A stretch of DNA of 64,000 nucleotides from Sipunculus nudus (taxonomy: Eukaryota > Annelida > Sipuncula > Golfingiida > Sipunculidae), in assembly GCA_026874595.1 (NCBI GenBank), contig CM049319.1:62132917-62196916 (forward strand), given 5' to 3'. The notes beneath the pieces were generated by a model that made no database searches, was not told where the DNA came from, and worked only from the letters and a program-made list of their open reading frames with translations. Below, piece after piece: positions 58,301-64,000 of this stretch. Position numbers and translations under genes: made by a program. Position 1 is the stretch's first letter, and each line of letters begins with the position of its first letter.

Positions 58301-58736
58301 AACTGGTGATCTTGACCTGGATCTTCAAGGTCAAAACTGTTGAGATAGAAATTATTTTTGAATGCTATAACTTTTCAAGTAGTCCGCATTATTTTTTCTC
58401 AAATTTGGGGTTGGGAGACCCATATGGAGGGAGAAATATGTTTTGGCATTGGAAAAACAACCTCATTCTAGTTAACACTTTCTTGTAAATGTTTTTAAAA
58501 TTCTTCTGCCAGTTAAAACTTGAAATTCCTGAAACTATATGTTTTATGTTTTTGGCAGAAGATTTCACCATTTGACTTATGAATAATCACATATAATTTT
58601 GTTTCCAAAGGTTGCAACAAAGACTTCAAAGACTAAACCGGCAGCCCCTCCACCGAGTAAAGAAACACTGGTTACGAAGGCACCCCGCATAGAATCCACA
58701 CCCATGCTTCCCTTCAGACGAGTTGACTCCATTAAG
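29516..58736 (+). CDS. INTS12: INTS12, Integrator complex subunit 12, PHD finger (3' end outside window)
   Basis: The CDS is the join of 29516-29656, 40380-40496, 44384-44560, 51837-51961, 54732-54798, 56787-56879 and 58611-58736, giving 282 residues. The human protein is 462. All introns are GT-AG; all are phase 0 except intron 4, which is phase 2. Residues 1-47 form the N-terminal microdomain (in this family it binds INTS1). Residues 100-145 are basic and rich in Lys, Glu and Ser. The PHD finger has C4HC3 ligands C183, C186, C200, C203, H208, C211, C230 and C233, with '[15 protein letters not shown]' diagnostic. Integrator is the nuclear complex that cleaves snRNA 3' ends and attenuates promoter-proximal RNA polymerase II. 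The Ser-rich C-terminus with GLTGWAAFA-like sequence was not found before 64000, so the final exon or exons lie downstream. A small extra phase-0 exon in intron 1 cannot be excluded. Confidence 0.94.
29657..30533. other. INTS12 intron 1, proximal part, no feature
   Basis: Unique-looking AT-rich intron. The frame at 29772-30014 (80 codons) lacks family resemblance and is not called. Confidence 0.5.
30534..31192. mobile_element. 659-bp DNA element, ~40-bp inverted repeats, 8-bp target duplication
   Basis: The left end is GGGAACCAGTCGTTTCGTCA. The right end, on the minus strand, is GGATACCAGTCGATTCGTCA. Similarity runs ~40 bp through CACCACAGTCATTT(T/C)GTCACC. TATTATAT flanks both sides (30526-30533 and 31193-31200). 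An 8-bp duplication fits hAT, P or Merlin; the GG start fits Merlin best. No transposase ORF, so non-autonomous. Confidence 0.85.
31236..31400. repeat. (TA)n-rich microsatellite region
   Basis: Two TA runs (about 31243-31290 and 31365-31395) separated by AT-rich sequence. Confidence 0.85.
32015..32170 (+). mobile_element. tRNA-related SINE-like fragment
   Basis: TGGCTCACTTAGTAGCG resembles an A box and GGTTCGATTCC (about 32066) is a near-perfect B box. No acceptor stem closes around them, so this is a tRNA-derived SINE head rather than a tRNA gene. Confidence 0.55.
32171..36189. other. INTS12 intron 1 middle part, mixed repeats, no gene
   Basis: Three related 'gcattctatagtggct'-type segments occur near 32204, 32295 (inverted) and 32480. 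A less AT-rich island at about 33500-34860 contains 'ccgtatttattctaatttgg' and repeated GGCTTAAG phrases (34690-34820), probably transposon-derived, but its ends could not be defined. Confidence 0.45.
36290..36658 (+). pseudogene. LINE reverse-transcriptase C-terminal fragment (zinc-knuckle type)
   Basis: A 121-codon frame contains [20 protein letters not shown] and then [20 protein letters not shown]. That is the CxxC...H....C arrangement found downstream of the reverse transcriptase in many non-LTR elements of invertebrates. No catalytic RT motif lies upstream in frame, so this is a truncated 3' remnant. The family is not assigned. Confidence 0.55.
36660..40379. other. INTS12 intron 1 distal part, no gene seen
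   Basis: AT-rich with a few frames of 60-128 codons (for example 38119-38505, minus) that show no domain or family resemblance. A GGGTTCAAGCCCC B-box-like string at about 38404 hints at another degraded SINE. Confidence 0.45.
40380..40496 (+). CDS. INTS12: INTS12 exon 2
   Basis: 39 codons, [17 protein letters not shown] to EKRTEK, after acceptor TTTTTGCAG and before donor GTAAAC. The region [10 protein letters not shown] matches the family. A GTAACC inside the exon (after GVK) is a possible alternative donor. Confidence 0.88.
40550..43183 (+). repeat. ~32-bp minisatellite filling INTS12 intron 2
   Basis: Roughly 80 units of the type GTTAATAAAACAGAAAAGG plus TAAAATATCCTGT, with variants (GCTAAATATCC, ATAACATAAAATATCC, AGCTTGT, ACACTGT). 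It starts within ~60 bases of the exon 2 donor. A higher-order block is repeated, with matching starts at 40801, 41275 and 41781 (offsets 474 and 506). Units carry AAAAGGTAAA, similar to the real donor. No unique spacers, so not a CRISPR array. Confidence 0.95.
43184..44187. mobile_element. 1004-bp insertion splitting the minisatellite
   Basis: The array stops after ATATCCTG (43176-43183) and resumes with ATATCCTG (44188-44195), consistent with an 8-bp target duplication. The inserted DNA is unlike the array and less AT-rich. Its ends (CCTGGGCTTTAG and, on the minus strand, AGACTGGCCCAG) are not a clean inverted repeat. No coding frame is convincing. Because ATATCCTG is part of the repeat unit, a deletion or replacement origin is also possible. 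Confidence 0.55.
44188..44300 (+). repeat. Terminal remnant of the intron 2 minisatellite
   Basis: Three diverged units ('atatcctgtgttaatagaat', 'ggtttataaatataatgaaa') precede the exon 3 acceptor. Confidence 0.75.
44384..44560 (+). CDS. INTS12: INTS12 exon 3
   Basis: 59 codons, [19 protein letters not shown] to KEVKKE, Arg/Ser- and Lys-rich and probably unstructured. The acceptor is CCTTTCAG; the donor GTTGGT is weak. The DIRS element begins only ~20 bases beyond this donor. Confidence 0.9.
44581..44757 (+). repeat. DIRS left inverted terminal repeat
   Basis: From about 44611 to 44757 it is almost the exact reverse complement of 49881-50031, including CTAGGTCACACTTCCGTTAC. The outermost ~30 bases (TTTTATTACGTAAACATAAT) are unique to this end and appear inverted in the internal complementary region. 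Confidence 0.93.
44877..45227 (+). CDS. DIRS gag-like ORF1, N-terminal part
   Basis: The ATG sits in CCCGCCATGG, a near-ideal Kozak context. The protein begins [20 protein letters not shown] and continues with paired cysteines of the C-x2-C / H-x3-C-x2-C / C-x2-C kind, then WTSDQWAL. This Cys/His-rich head with a closing Trp is typical of DIRS ORF1 products, presumed structural nucleic-acid-binding proteins. The frame stops at 45227, which is early for gag; a poly-G run near 45113-45130 is a likely place for a frameshift. Confidence 0.6.
   Translation: MENPTSCGSCLLNPGWNSHPTCFRCRSNNDSCRVPAVPCFHCLTWTSDQWALSRIGLIPRYLGVHPPVFHCLAPWLSPRGWGGGGLPWLTAPRPCCVHRLFPPVLSPLQWFRQLYR
45228..46600 (+). pseudogene. 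DIRS gag-like region, remainder, broken frames
   Basis: GC-rich, with Pro/Arg/Ser-rich frames in all three phases. A possible second start at about 45340 gives [13 protein letters not shown]. The stretch from 46330 ([20 protein letters not shown]) looks like a helical gag segment. Frames are interrupted repeatedly, so boundaries are uncertain. AGGTAAGT at about 45511 is a strong donor-like sequence. Confidence 0.45.
45699..45866 (+). repeat. 84-bp in-frame tandem duplication in DIRS gag region
   Basis: Two 84-bp units (45699-45782 and 45783-45866) are about 90% identical by eye. Each encodes a segment with DQWSAIAL and RRQAW or HRQAW. As 84 is a multiple of three, the duplication keeps frame. 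Confidence 0.9.
46690..47730 (+). pseudogene. DIRS reverse transcriptase, frameshifted
   Basis: Recognisable blocks in changing frames: [20 protein letters not shown] (about 46830-46895), then [12 protein letters not shown] followed by a TAG stop and [16 protein letters not shown] (47040-47125), IDLTDA (about 47177), and VLPYLDDGL with the catalytic YLDD at 47311-47322, followed by [10 protein letters not shown]. An in-frame TGA at 47728-47730 separates it from RNase H, at a point where a Trp codon would fit. RT copies the element's RNA into DNA in DIRS replication. Confidence 0.8.
47731..48490 (+). pseudogene. DIRS RNase H and methyltransferase-like region, frameshifted
   Basis: [14 protein letters not shown] is the first RNase H block, with Glu where Asp is usual (codon at 47797). 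[20 protein letters not shown] follows. Near 47935 the frame changes (one base apparently lost) and continues as [19 protein letters not shown] and [14 protein letters not shown]. Beyond it, DLFDFPSP and [20 protein letters not shown] resemble the Dam-like methyltransferase region found after RNase H in DIRS elements. That last assignment is tentative. Confidence 0.75.
48540..49699 (+). pseudogene. DIRS tyrosine recombinase, multiple frameshifts
   Basis: The N-terminal SAM-like part starts in frame 2 ([20 protein letters not shown], 48544 on), moves to frame 1 near 48735 ([20 protein letters not shown]), then to frame 3 near 48840 ([23 protein letters not shown]), and changes again near 49008 ([16 protein letters not shown]). 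The C-terminal catalytic part (49340-49699) has HDIR at 49415-49426 and the presumed nucleophile Tyr in FTRFYL at 49523-49525. The enzyme would integrate a circular DNA intermediate. Four frame changes make this copy inactive as read. Confidence 0.8.
49733..49841. repeat. DIRS internal complementary region (ICR)
   Basis: 49733-49778 is the reverse complement of the element's left terminus (44579-44624), and 49773-49841 is the reverse complement of its right terminus (50018-50086). The two halves meet at AAAACC (49773-49778), the complement of GGTTTT. In DIRS1 such a region is thought to bring the two ends together so that a full circular DNA can be copied. Confidence 0.93.
49881..50084 (+). 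repeat. DIRS right inverted terminal repeat
   Basis: The inner part mirrors 44611-44757. The outer ~55 bases (CACAACAGTTTACTAACAAA through AATGGGGGGG) are specific to this end and reappear inverted at 49779-49830. Confidence 0.93.
50140..50440 (+). mobile_element. tRNA-derived SINE
   Basis: TAGTGTAGTGGTTAAG fits an A box and CTGGTTCAGTCCC a B box ~40 bases on. Weak pairing of CATAGAAGGT with ACCTATG resembles a tRNA acceptor stem. The ~230-bp body ends in a TTGTTAAGGACTG segment. Placed just after the DIRS right end. Confidence 0.65.
50441..51164. other. INTS12 intron 3 distal part, no gene seen
   Basis: AT-rich intronic DNA without recognised elements. A palindrome-like pair of 60-residue frames near 50430-50640 is not considered coding. 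Confidence 0.45.
51165..51445 (+). mobile_element. tRNA-derived SINE, same body type as 5.3 kb copy
   Basis: The head has GAGTTTCCAATCTCAGCC as a diverged B box. The body has 'attccttggtattatgacc', 'gcaaggaggatgactcac' and 'gccaggataatcaatttt', parallel to 5400-5530. Confidence 0.6.
51837..51961 (+). CDS. INTS12: INTS12 exon 4 (start of PHD finger)
   Basis: An acidic stretch, then [13 protein letters not shown] with zinc ligands C183 and C186. The exon ends after two bases of codon 187 with donor GTGAGT. Confidence 0.95.
52340..53972 (+). repeat. AGCTCAGCTGAC-family element with both ends, two monomers
   Basis: Begins with the near-palindrome AGCTCAGCTGACTATAAGTC (52344) and a CCGTCCGTC-rich tract, and ends at CAGCTGAGCGCCGTGACCCA / TGGGTCCCTTG (53940-53972). 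Two ~690-bp monomers are marked by 'ccaactttggccatggcacg' (52950) and 'ccaactttggcaatggcacg' (53640). The 112-codon frame at its start is repeat-derived. Lies in INTS12 intron 4. Confidence 0.8.
54732..54798 (+). CDS. INTS12: INTS12 exon 5 (central PHD finger)
   Basis: Completes K187 and encodes [22 protein letters not shown], supplying ligands C200, C203 and H208. Donor GTGAGT; a C-run follows ~20 bases into the intron. Confidence 0.96.
54799..56786. other. INTS12 intron 5, no element defined
   Basis: Contains a C15-type run (about 54812-54827) and a short GGCTGGCTTG repeat (55085-55145). The rest is AT-rich with no recognised coding sequence. Confidence 0.45.
56787..56879 (+). CDS. INTS12: INTS12 exon 6 (end of PHD finger)
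   Basis: 31 codons, [20 protein letters not shown] to NMKKM, with ligands C211, C230 and C233 and the conserved Trp228 before the last Cys pair. Donor GTGAGT. Confidence 0.96.
56960..57205 (+). mobile_element. Possible degraded tRNA-derived SINE
   Basis: TAGCCTAGTGGTTTTCACAT resembles an A box; the B box is poorly kept. 'ggctgaatggtgaaat' matches 'ggctaaatggtgagac' of the 51.2-kb SINE. Weak. Confidence 0.35.
58611..58736 (+). CDS. INTS12: INTS12 exon 7 (last exon in window)
   Basis: 42 codons, [20 protein letters not shown] to [10 protein letters not shown], then [16 protein letters not shown] aligns with the 'FLAFKRTEVK' type segment of vertebrate INTS12, which is followed there by ~170 more residues. 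Confidence 0.9.
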
Positions 58737-58782
58737 GTGAGTTTGTTTTATACACCTGAATTTTAGGTGGCAGTGTTGTAGT

Positions 58783-59130
58783 GAAGTCCAGACTAACTAA
58801 GTCTGAATCCAAGCCACTCAAGTCCAAGTCTGCCTTCTTTCAGTCTGAGTCTTTTGGAAATCAATATATACTGGTAGTCTTTACTATATCTTTATCTGTG
58901 TCTCAAGCTTTTGTAATTTTCTGAGAACAATTTGTACATATGTCTCATTTGGCATGTGTTACGATCTGGACATCAGGCCTTAGATGACAAACTTTTATTT
59001 CTATTGGACTCTAAATGGACTTGGCCTGTTTCTTAAGTCCTTACCTCCAGTACAAGTCCAAGTCCAGGAACCTTAAGTCAAAGTCCAAGTCAATAAAAAG
59101 TGGATTCAATTCCAGACTCCAAAAACAAGT
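58783..59130. repeat. Scattered AAGTCC hexamer cluster
   Basis: AAGTCC or GGACTT occurs about fifteen times in ~350 bp, partly in tandem ('aagtccaagtcc'). It lies just inside INTS12 intron 7 and looks like a decayed hexanucleotide repeat. Confidence 0.65.
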
Positions 59131-60154
59131 CCACACTTGTCCTGTATTACTGCTAGGTGGTCATATCATGGTATTGATGGTATTTATCAGAGATATAAGG
59201 AAGAGGGGACACAAAACAGCAAACAGTATTAAAACTTAACCTTGCACAACAAATAATTGTCAACAACCTGGCCATTATTTTGGTCTTTAAGTGTGATGTA
59301 CAAGTTAGACTGAATTTACTCAGTCAATGGTTTAGGTATAATTCTATACAGCAAATTTTACAGTTATGTAAATGGTCCATAGATTAATCAATTGATAATA
59401 AATCATTGGTCTCTTTTCATCTTTCAATCATCAAATATGATTTTGCAGCCACTTCCTACCACCAAAAAATTAAAGCAGACTTTTCTTAATAGAATATGTT
59501 GGTTTAATGAGCTGAGGTCAGGCTTGTATGTTCTGCAAGATTTTTGCAGACATGGGACAGTGTTAATATTGATCGTATTGGAGAGAACTACAGAAGTTAT
59601 CAGTAACGTGTTGCCTGTGCCTAACTACTGTTAATTCTCCATGTTAAGCTGTACATCTCTTTAAAGCCACACAAAATTGTCTGTTCTTTTTTCTGAAGAA
59701 GAGGATCTGGAAGACCCCGTATAGACATCCTGTGCATGGACCCAAGCCAGCAGAGCCATTCAGTCTGGATCATTAACTTATCCCTTATTATAAATATAAT
59801 TAGAAGAAAGGAAAAAAGGAAAGATGATAATATAATAACTAAAGATATACACTTATGTACAAATGTGGAATTTCCTTAATATGAGAAACTCAAAAACCTG
59901 TGTTTTAATTCACTAATTGGCCCATATTCCTAGATTTATTAGAGCATGTATTCCTTCAACAAGTGTTTGCATTCACTTCTTTGGCCCATATTTCCATGAT
60001 AAATAAGGCATATGTGACTGCACATTTTGAATATTCCTGGATGTCTTTCTTTGATCCAGATCATTAACTAGACACACAACAAAATCTAATTGATTCTTCA
60101 TTGGCCTGCCAGAGGTGCCCCGGAAATTATTGGGATTCTGTTCTTGATACCATG

Positions 60155-60258
60155 CAGTGGCGTCAATTTTTCTTCCAGGGTGGGGGGGGGGGATGACTTT
60201 GTATATTTATATACACACACATATATATACTTTTTCAGCGTCTTTGAGTGATATATTC

Positions 60259-60323
<65 letters not shown>

Positions 60324-60590
60324 CATACCAATGTTAATCATATTTCAAATAATTATAATATTGTATTAGAAAATAAGTTTTTTGTGATACAAAGCAAAGT
60401 TTAGATATAACATTTTTTTACTAAATGGATCCAATGTCTTCAAATGTATTTATTAATATATTTCATTTTGCAATATTATGATATTATTCTCTGAAAGGTG
60501 GGGGGGGGGGATGATTACATTGGCCACCCCCCCTTGCCAAAAAGTGGGGGGTATATATACCCCCCATCCCCCCCTATATTGACGCCCCTG
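60155..60590. mobile_element. hAT-like MITE with 8-bp target duplication
   Basis: The ends are CAGTGGCGTCAAT (left) and CAGGGGCGTCAAT (right, minus strand), each followed by a G-rich run. ATACCATG flanks both sides (60147-60154 and 60591-60598). CAG..GCG termini with an 8-bp duplication are typical of hAT. The interior holds a long (TA)n run (about 60262-60320). 436 bp, no coding capacity. Confidence 0.88.
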
Positions 60591-60689
60591 ATACCATGAG
60601 TTATCTTGTGAACAAACACACACACACACACAAACAGGGATGAATGCATACCCTCCTGATGAAGGTGATAATGAACATTTACGACTTAT

Positions 60690-62720
60690 ATTTTATAGGC
60701 CAGTCATATGACCAAAGTATTATGGGATACCAACTGTCCCTCTGTCTGTTAACTGTCAGCGTCGCTCTGATAACTTACCAGGGCTTTGATGGATTTTCAC
60801 GAAACTCACCATAATTACTAACCAACAGATTATCTTGCCTAAGTTTGCATTTGGGTAACATCAACACATATTTTATAAGGTCACAAGTCACTTGGCTACT
60901 TTGTTATGTTGCTGTGATAACTGTTAAATAATATGAATGATTTTGATAAAACTCATGAGAAATGTTAATTCATAAAATATCTCTCCTAAGCTTGATTTCC
61001 AGCAAAATCAGTGCATATTAAATGAGGTCATAGGTCAAGGAAATTTATATGCACCTTGGTGACTTACCTAAAATCCTATGGATTTCAATGAAACTCTTTA
61101 TACATATTTACCAAGTGAGTTTCTCACCTAAATCACCTTCTCATAAAAATTTATGCATATTTAATGAAGTCAGAGGTCACCAGATACACGACGGGATTAT
61201 TATGCACGTTCGTGGTGCTCCTGGTTCTAGTGTAGAGAGTTCTACAAAGTTACAAAGGCTAGAACATGGGGGATTTTTGGGGCTGTATTTAACATCCAAA
61301 CTCTAAAGTGTTCACAATCTAAGCAAGATATTCAAGCACAAATGTTCACCTACATATATATTGTAATTTTATTAATTGATTGAGAAACCTTAAGCTATAC
61401 ATATAGAAACAGCAAAGAATAAAAAAATAAAGATTTTATAAAAAGATATTTGGTTATCAGCAATTTGTCATTAGTTCATTGTTATTTGGCAAGAGCAACT
61501 GGGCACACAGTACATGGTGGTACCGTATATATGTATACAATACATGGTAAGGCAGAATGTTCACAAACCCTGTATGGATATTGCCATATTATATAAGTGC
61601 GTCTTTTAAGTTGCATGGCAATACACAGCCCTACATATTATATATCTCCTTTTCTAAAAATTCTAGACCTTTGAAAATTCAGATTTATGCCCTTTAAAAG
61701 GATTGAAAAGTAAAACAAAGTATTTCCTCTGTAAAATATTATTTGCAACTAGTTACATTGTCAGGTGCCAGATGGCAGCACTGAAACTGTATGCAGTTTT
61801 CTCGGTGAAAAGAACTGTTCCTTTGCCTTTGGCATATTTTTAGAACAGAATATTATTTTATTAACACTTAGCTTAAAATCAGATCTCCATGGCTTTATTT
61901 TTTTACAGGAACCACTTTTAAAATAAGTACTTTAGTGTACCAGTAGCAGAGACCTTTACCATTAAAAGTTTTTTTTCAATCCGTTTTTTTTGTCCCTCCA
62001 TCTTTTAATATGTTAATGTTGCAGCTATAACTTATTGGGGCTTTGATGGATTTTCTAGAAACTCACCATAAATACTGACCATTAGATTATCTCGCCCGAG
62101 TTTGATTATGGACAAAATCCATGCATATTTAATAAGGTCAGAAGTCACTAGACTACTTTGTAGTGTCGCTGCAGTAACTTATGAGGAATATGATTGATTT
62201 TGATAAAACTAAACAGAAACATTAATCAATAAAATATTTCACCTTAGTTTGATTTCTAGCAAAATCCATGCATATTTTATGAGGTCAGAGGACACTGCAA
62301 TTTTGGGGCACAGTCGTGACTCACCAAAATCCTTTGGATTTTTGTTAAACTCATTATACATAATAACCAATAGAGTTTCTATCCTCAGCAAAGTTTTCAC
62401 ATATTTAATGAGGTCATAGGGTCACCAAGCTGATTTGTACAAGCTAATTTGTGATGTCTCCTTGATGGATTTTAATAAAACTCAATAGAAATATTTATCA
62501 TTATAATATCTTACCTACGTTCTATTTACAGCAAAATTCATACATATTTATTGATTTCAGAGGTCATGAGGGAACTTAGTGATGTTGTGGTGATTACTTA
62601 TAGGAATATGATGGATTTTGATGAAACTCAACAGAAATAATAACCAATATAATATCGCACCTAAGTTTGATTCCCAACAAAATTCATGCATGTTTAATGA
62701 GGTCAGAGGTCACAAGAAAT
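60690..62720 (+). repeat. Tandem ~143-bp repeat with AGGTCA direct repeats
   Basis: 'gatggattttgatgaaactca' or a variant recurs near 60791, 60936, 61078, 62047, 62190, 62335, 62464 and 62610, mostly 129-146 bp apart, interrupted at about 61200-61980 by other DNA. Each unit ends near 'tttaatgaggtcagaggtca'. Perfect spacing-1 AGGTCA repeats lie at 61025-61037 and 62700-62712. Confidence 0.8.
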
Positions 62721-62774
62721 ACAACAGGCATATTATGCACCCCTGCATGGCTCTTTGTTTTCTGAATGGCCATA

Positions 62775-62998
62775 CTAGCATGATCAGTCTTCCTCAAATA
62801 ACTTATATCCTGTCGTTAAGCAGGCCTGGTGACTCCTGGCGGCCCTTGATGTGTAATCATCCTCATTGCTGGGCCATACCACTGAGGAACCCCCGAAAGA
62901 CACTTGTTTGTGAGTGATACACGGCCATTTGGCATGACCTTACCGGCTTTGAGTCTTGTGTTCTACCCATGGGCCACTGAGCCAGTTACAATCTAGCA
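62775..62998 (-). mobile_element. tRNA-derived SINE, minus strand
   Basis: On the minus strand the head reads TGGCTCAGTGGCCCATGGG, then 'cgtgtatcactcacaaac' and 'gggttcctcagtggtatggc', sharing its body with the 5.3-kb copy. Confidence 0.6.
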
Positions 62999-63033
62999 AC
63001 CAGATGATCTGGTAATTTAAAATGTCATATTTT

Positions 63034-64000
63034 TAGCTCAGCTGACTATAAGTCATCTGAGCTATAGTCGTGGTCCATTGTCCGTCGTCTGTCCGTAGAT
63101 GTGGCATGTTTTGAAACCGTAAGACCTAGGAATCCAAAATTCAGCATAATGTTAGATGTCCCCAAGATCTCCTACCAAGCCGAAAACTGGGTCTTTGCGA
63201 CTTCGTTCCTTTGAGATATTAAGGAAAAACCTCATTTTTTTTTTAAAATCCTATTTTCACACTTCAGGACTGCCTAATATCAAAACCACTCATCTGTTTT
63301 TCCTCATATTTACCATAAATATTCCTCCATATAGTTCCTATGTACATGCAAGAAATTAAGTCTGTAAAGTATAGATTCTTTAAGTTATGGGCCCAAACAT
63401 AATGGACTTTGTAAAAAATCAGGAAAAATAATAACTCACTTAACATGAAAAATTTTGAAACTAGAGCCTATTTCCTCAAGTATATAACTATGTTTAATTA
63501 AGATTCAATTGTTTACTGAAAATTAGATCTGAATTTTGTAAATTTTATAAGTTATTAGCATAAAAAAAAATCAGTACCTTAAATTTTGCCCAACTTTGAC
63601 CATGGCATGTTTTTTTCCTGTAAGCACCATTGATTTAATTTTCACAGCATGTAAACATAAATATTTAGTTTGTTTAAATCTGAAATTTGGAAATAAAAGC
63701 TTGAAAATTAAGCTAGTTATTGATTTTTTTTCTGTAGTCACTTGCTTTGATTACAGATGCAGGGTCCCACTCCAGGTCACTTGAAGTCAGCTATGCCAGG
63801 GTTTCTGATTTGTTACAGTCACTGGGGGAGATCCCCTGCTGTGACAGGTGTACAATTATTCTCATATCACCACCCCAATCACCCCCCCCCCCTCCCCCCC
63901 CCCCCCCCCCCGGCAAACCCAACCCACCAAGTGTTATGCACTAATTGTTATTGTTTTCACTGTATCTCCTTAACTGTAATGCTGTTTCCCCTCCAATATG
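63034..64000 (+). repeat. AGCTCAGCTGAC-family element, one monomer, runs to window end
   Basis: Starts with the near-palindrome (63035) and a short CCGTC tract, carries 'ttgcccaactttgaccatgg' (63590), and ends in a C-run (63880-63910). It is a near copy of 23110-24118 in the opposite orientation. Confidence 0.8.

Noticed and set aside
59690-59778. Possible further INTS12 exon after ...CTGAAG (IWKTPYRHPVHGPKP)
   Set aside because: It ends in a stop after ~25 residues and does not match the Ser-rich C-terminus of the family; the acceptor is poor.
14578-63359. Similar ~70-codon frames ([20 protein letters not shown] type) at 14.6, 15.3, 23.8, 52.3 and 63.2 kb
   Set aside because: They lie in the AGCTCAGCTGAC repeat family, occur on both strands and end at unrelated points; dispersed repeat, not a gene family.

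Overview
This is AT-rich animal genomic DNA with long introns, GT-AG splice sites and a dense load of short transposons. The repeat styles (a family ending in an AGCTCAGCTGAC palindrome, 'GTGACCTTGACC' repeats, tRNA-derived SINEs) make a marine lophotrochozoan, most likely a mollusc, my best guess. That is inference from repeat style, not proof. I see no prokaryotic genes, rRNA genes or CRISPR.

Two host genes are recognisable and lie head to head. On the minus strand is a complete HIKESHI homologue (Hsp70 nuclear import carrier): four exons between 28918 and 11535, giving 196 residues. On the plus strand is INTS12 (Integrator complex subunit 12, PHD finger): seven exons from 29516 to 58736, giving 282 residues with all eight zinc ligands. 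Its remaining C-terminal exon or exons lie beyond the window. The 597 bases between the two start codons must hold both promoters.

Layout: 1-11.2 kb is intergenic DNA downstream of HIKESHI, with a foldback element, a SINE and an eight-copy array of ~278 bp units carrying a 12-bp palindrome. HIKESHI fills 11.5-28.9 kb; its introns hold two TTAA-flanked MITEs, a poly(A) retro-insert, nuclear-receptor-like repeats and blocks of the palindrome-ended family. INTS12 fills 29.5-64 kb. Its intron 1 has a 659-bp element with an 8-bp target duplication and a LINE remnant. Intron 2 is mostly a ~32-bp minisatellite whose unit resembles the exon 2 splice donor, split by a 1-kb insertion. Intron 3 contains a GC-rich 5.5-kb DIRS-type (tyrosine-recombinase) retrotransposon with inverted terminal repeats and an internal complementary region. 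Introns 4-7 carry SINEs, a hAT-like MITE and more repeat blocks.

The most notable structures are the DIRS element, whose ends, internal complementary region and insertion junction can be read to the base although its ORFs are broken, and the splice-donor-like minisatellite.
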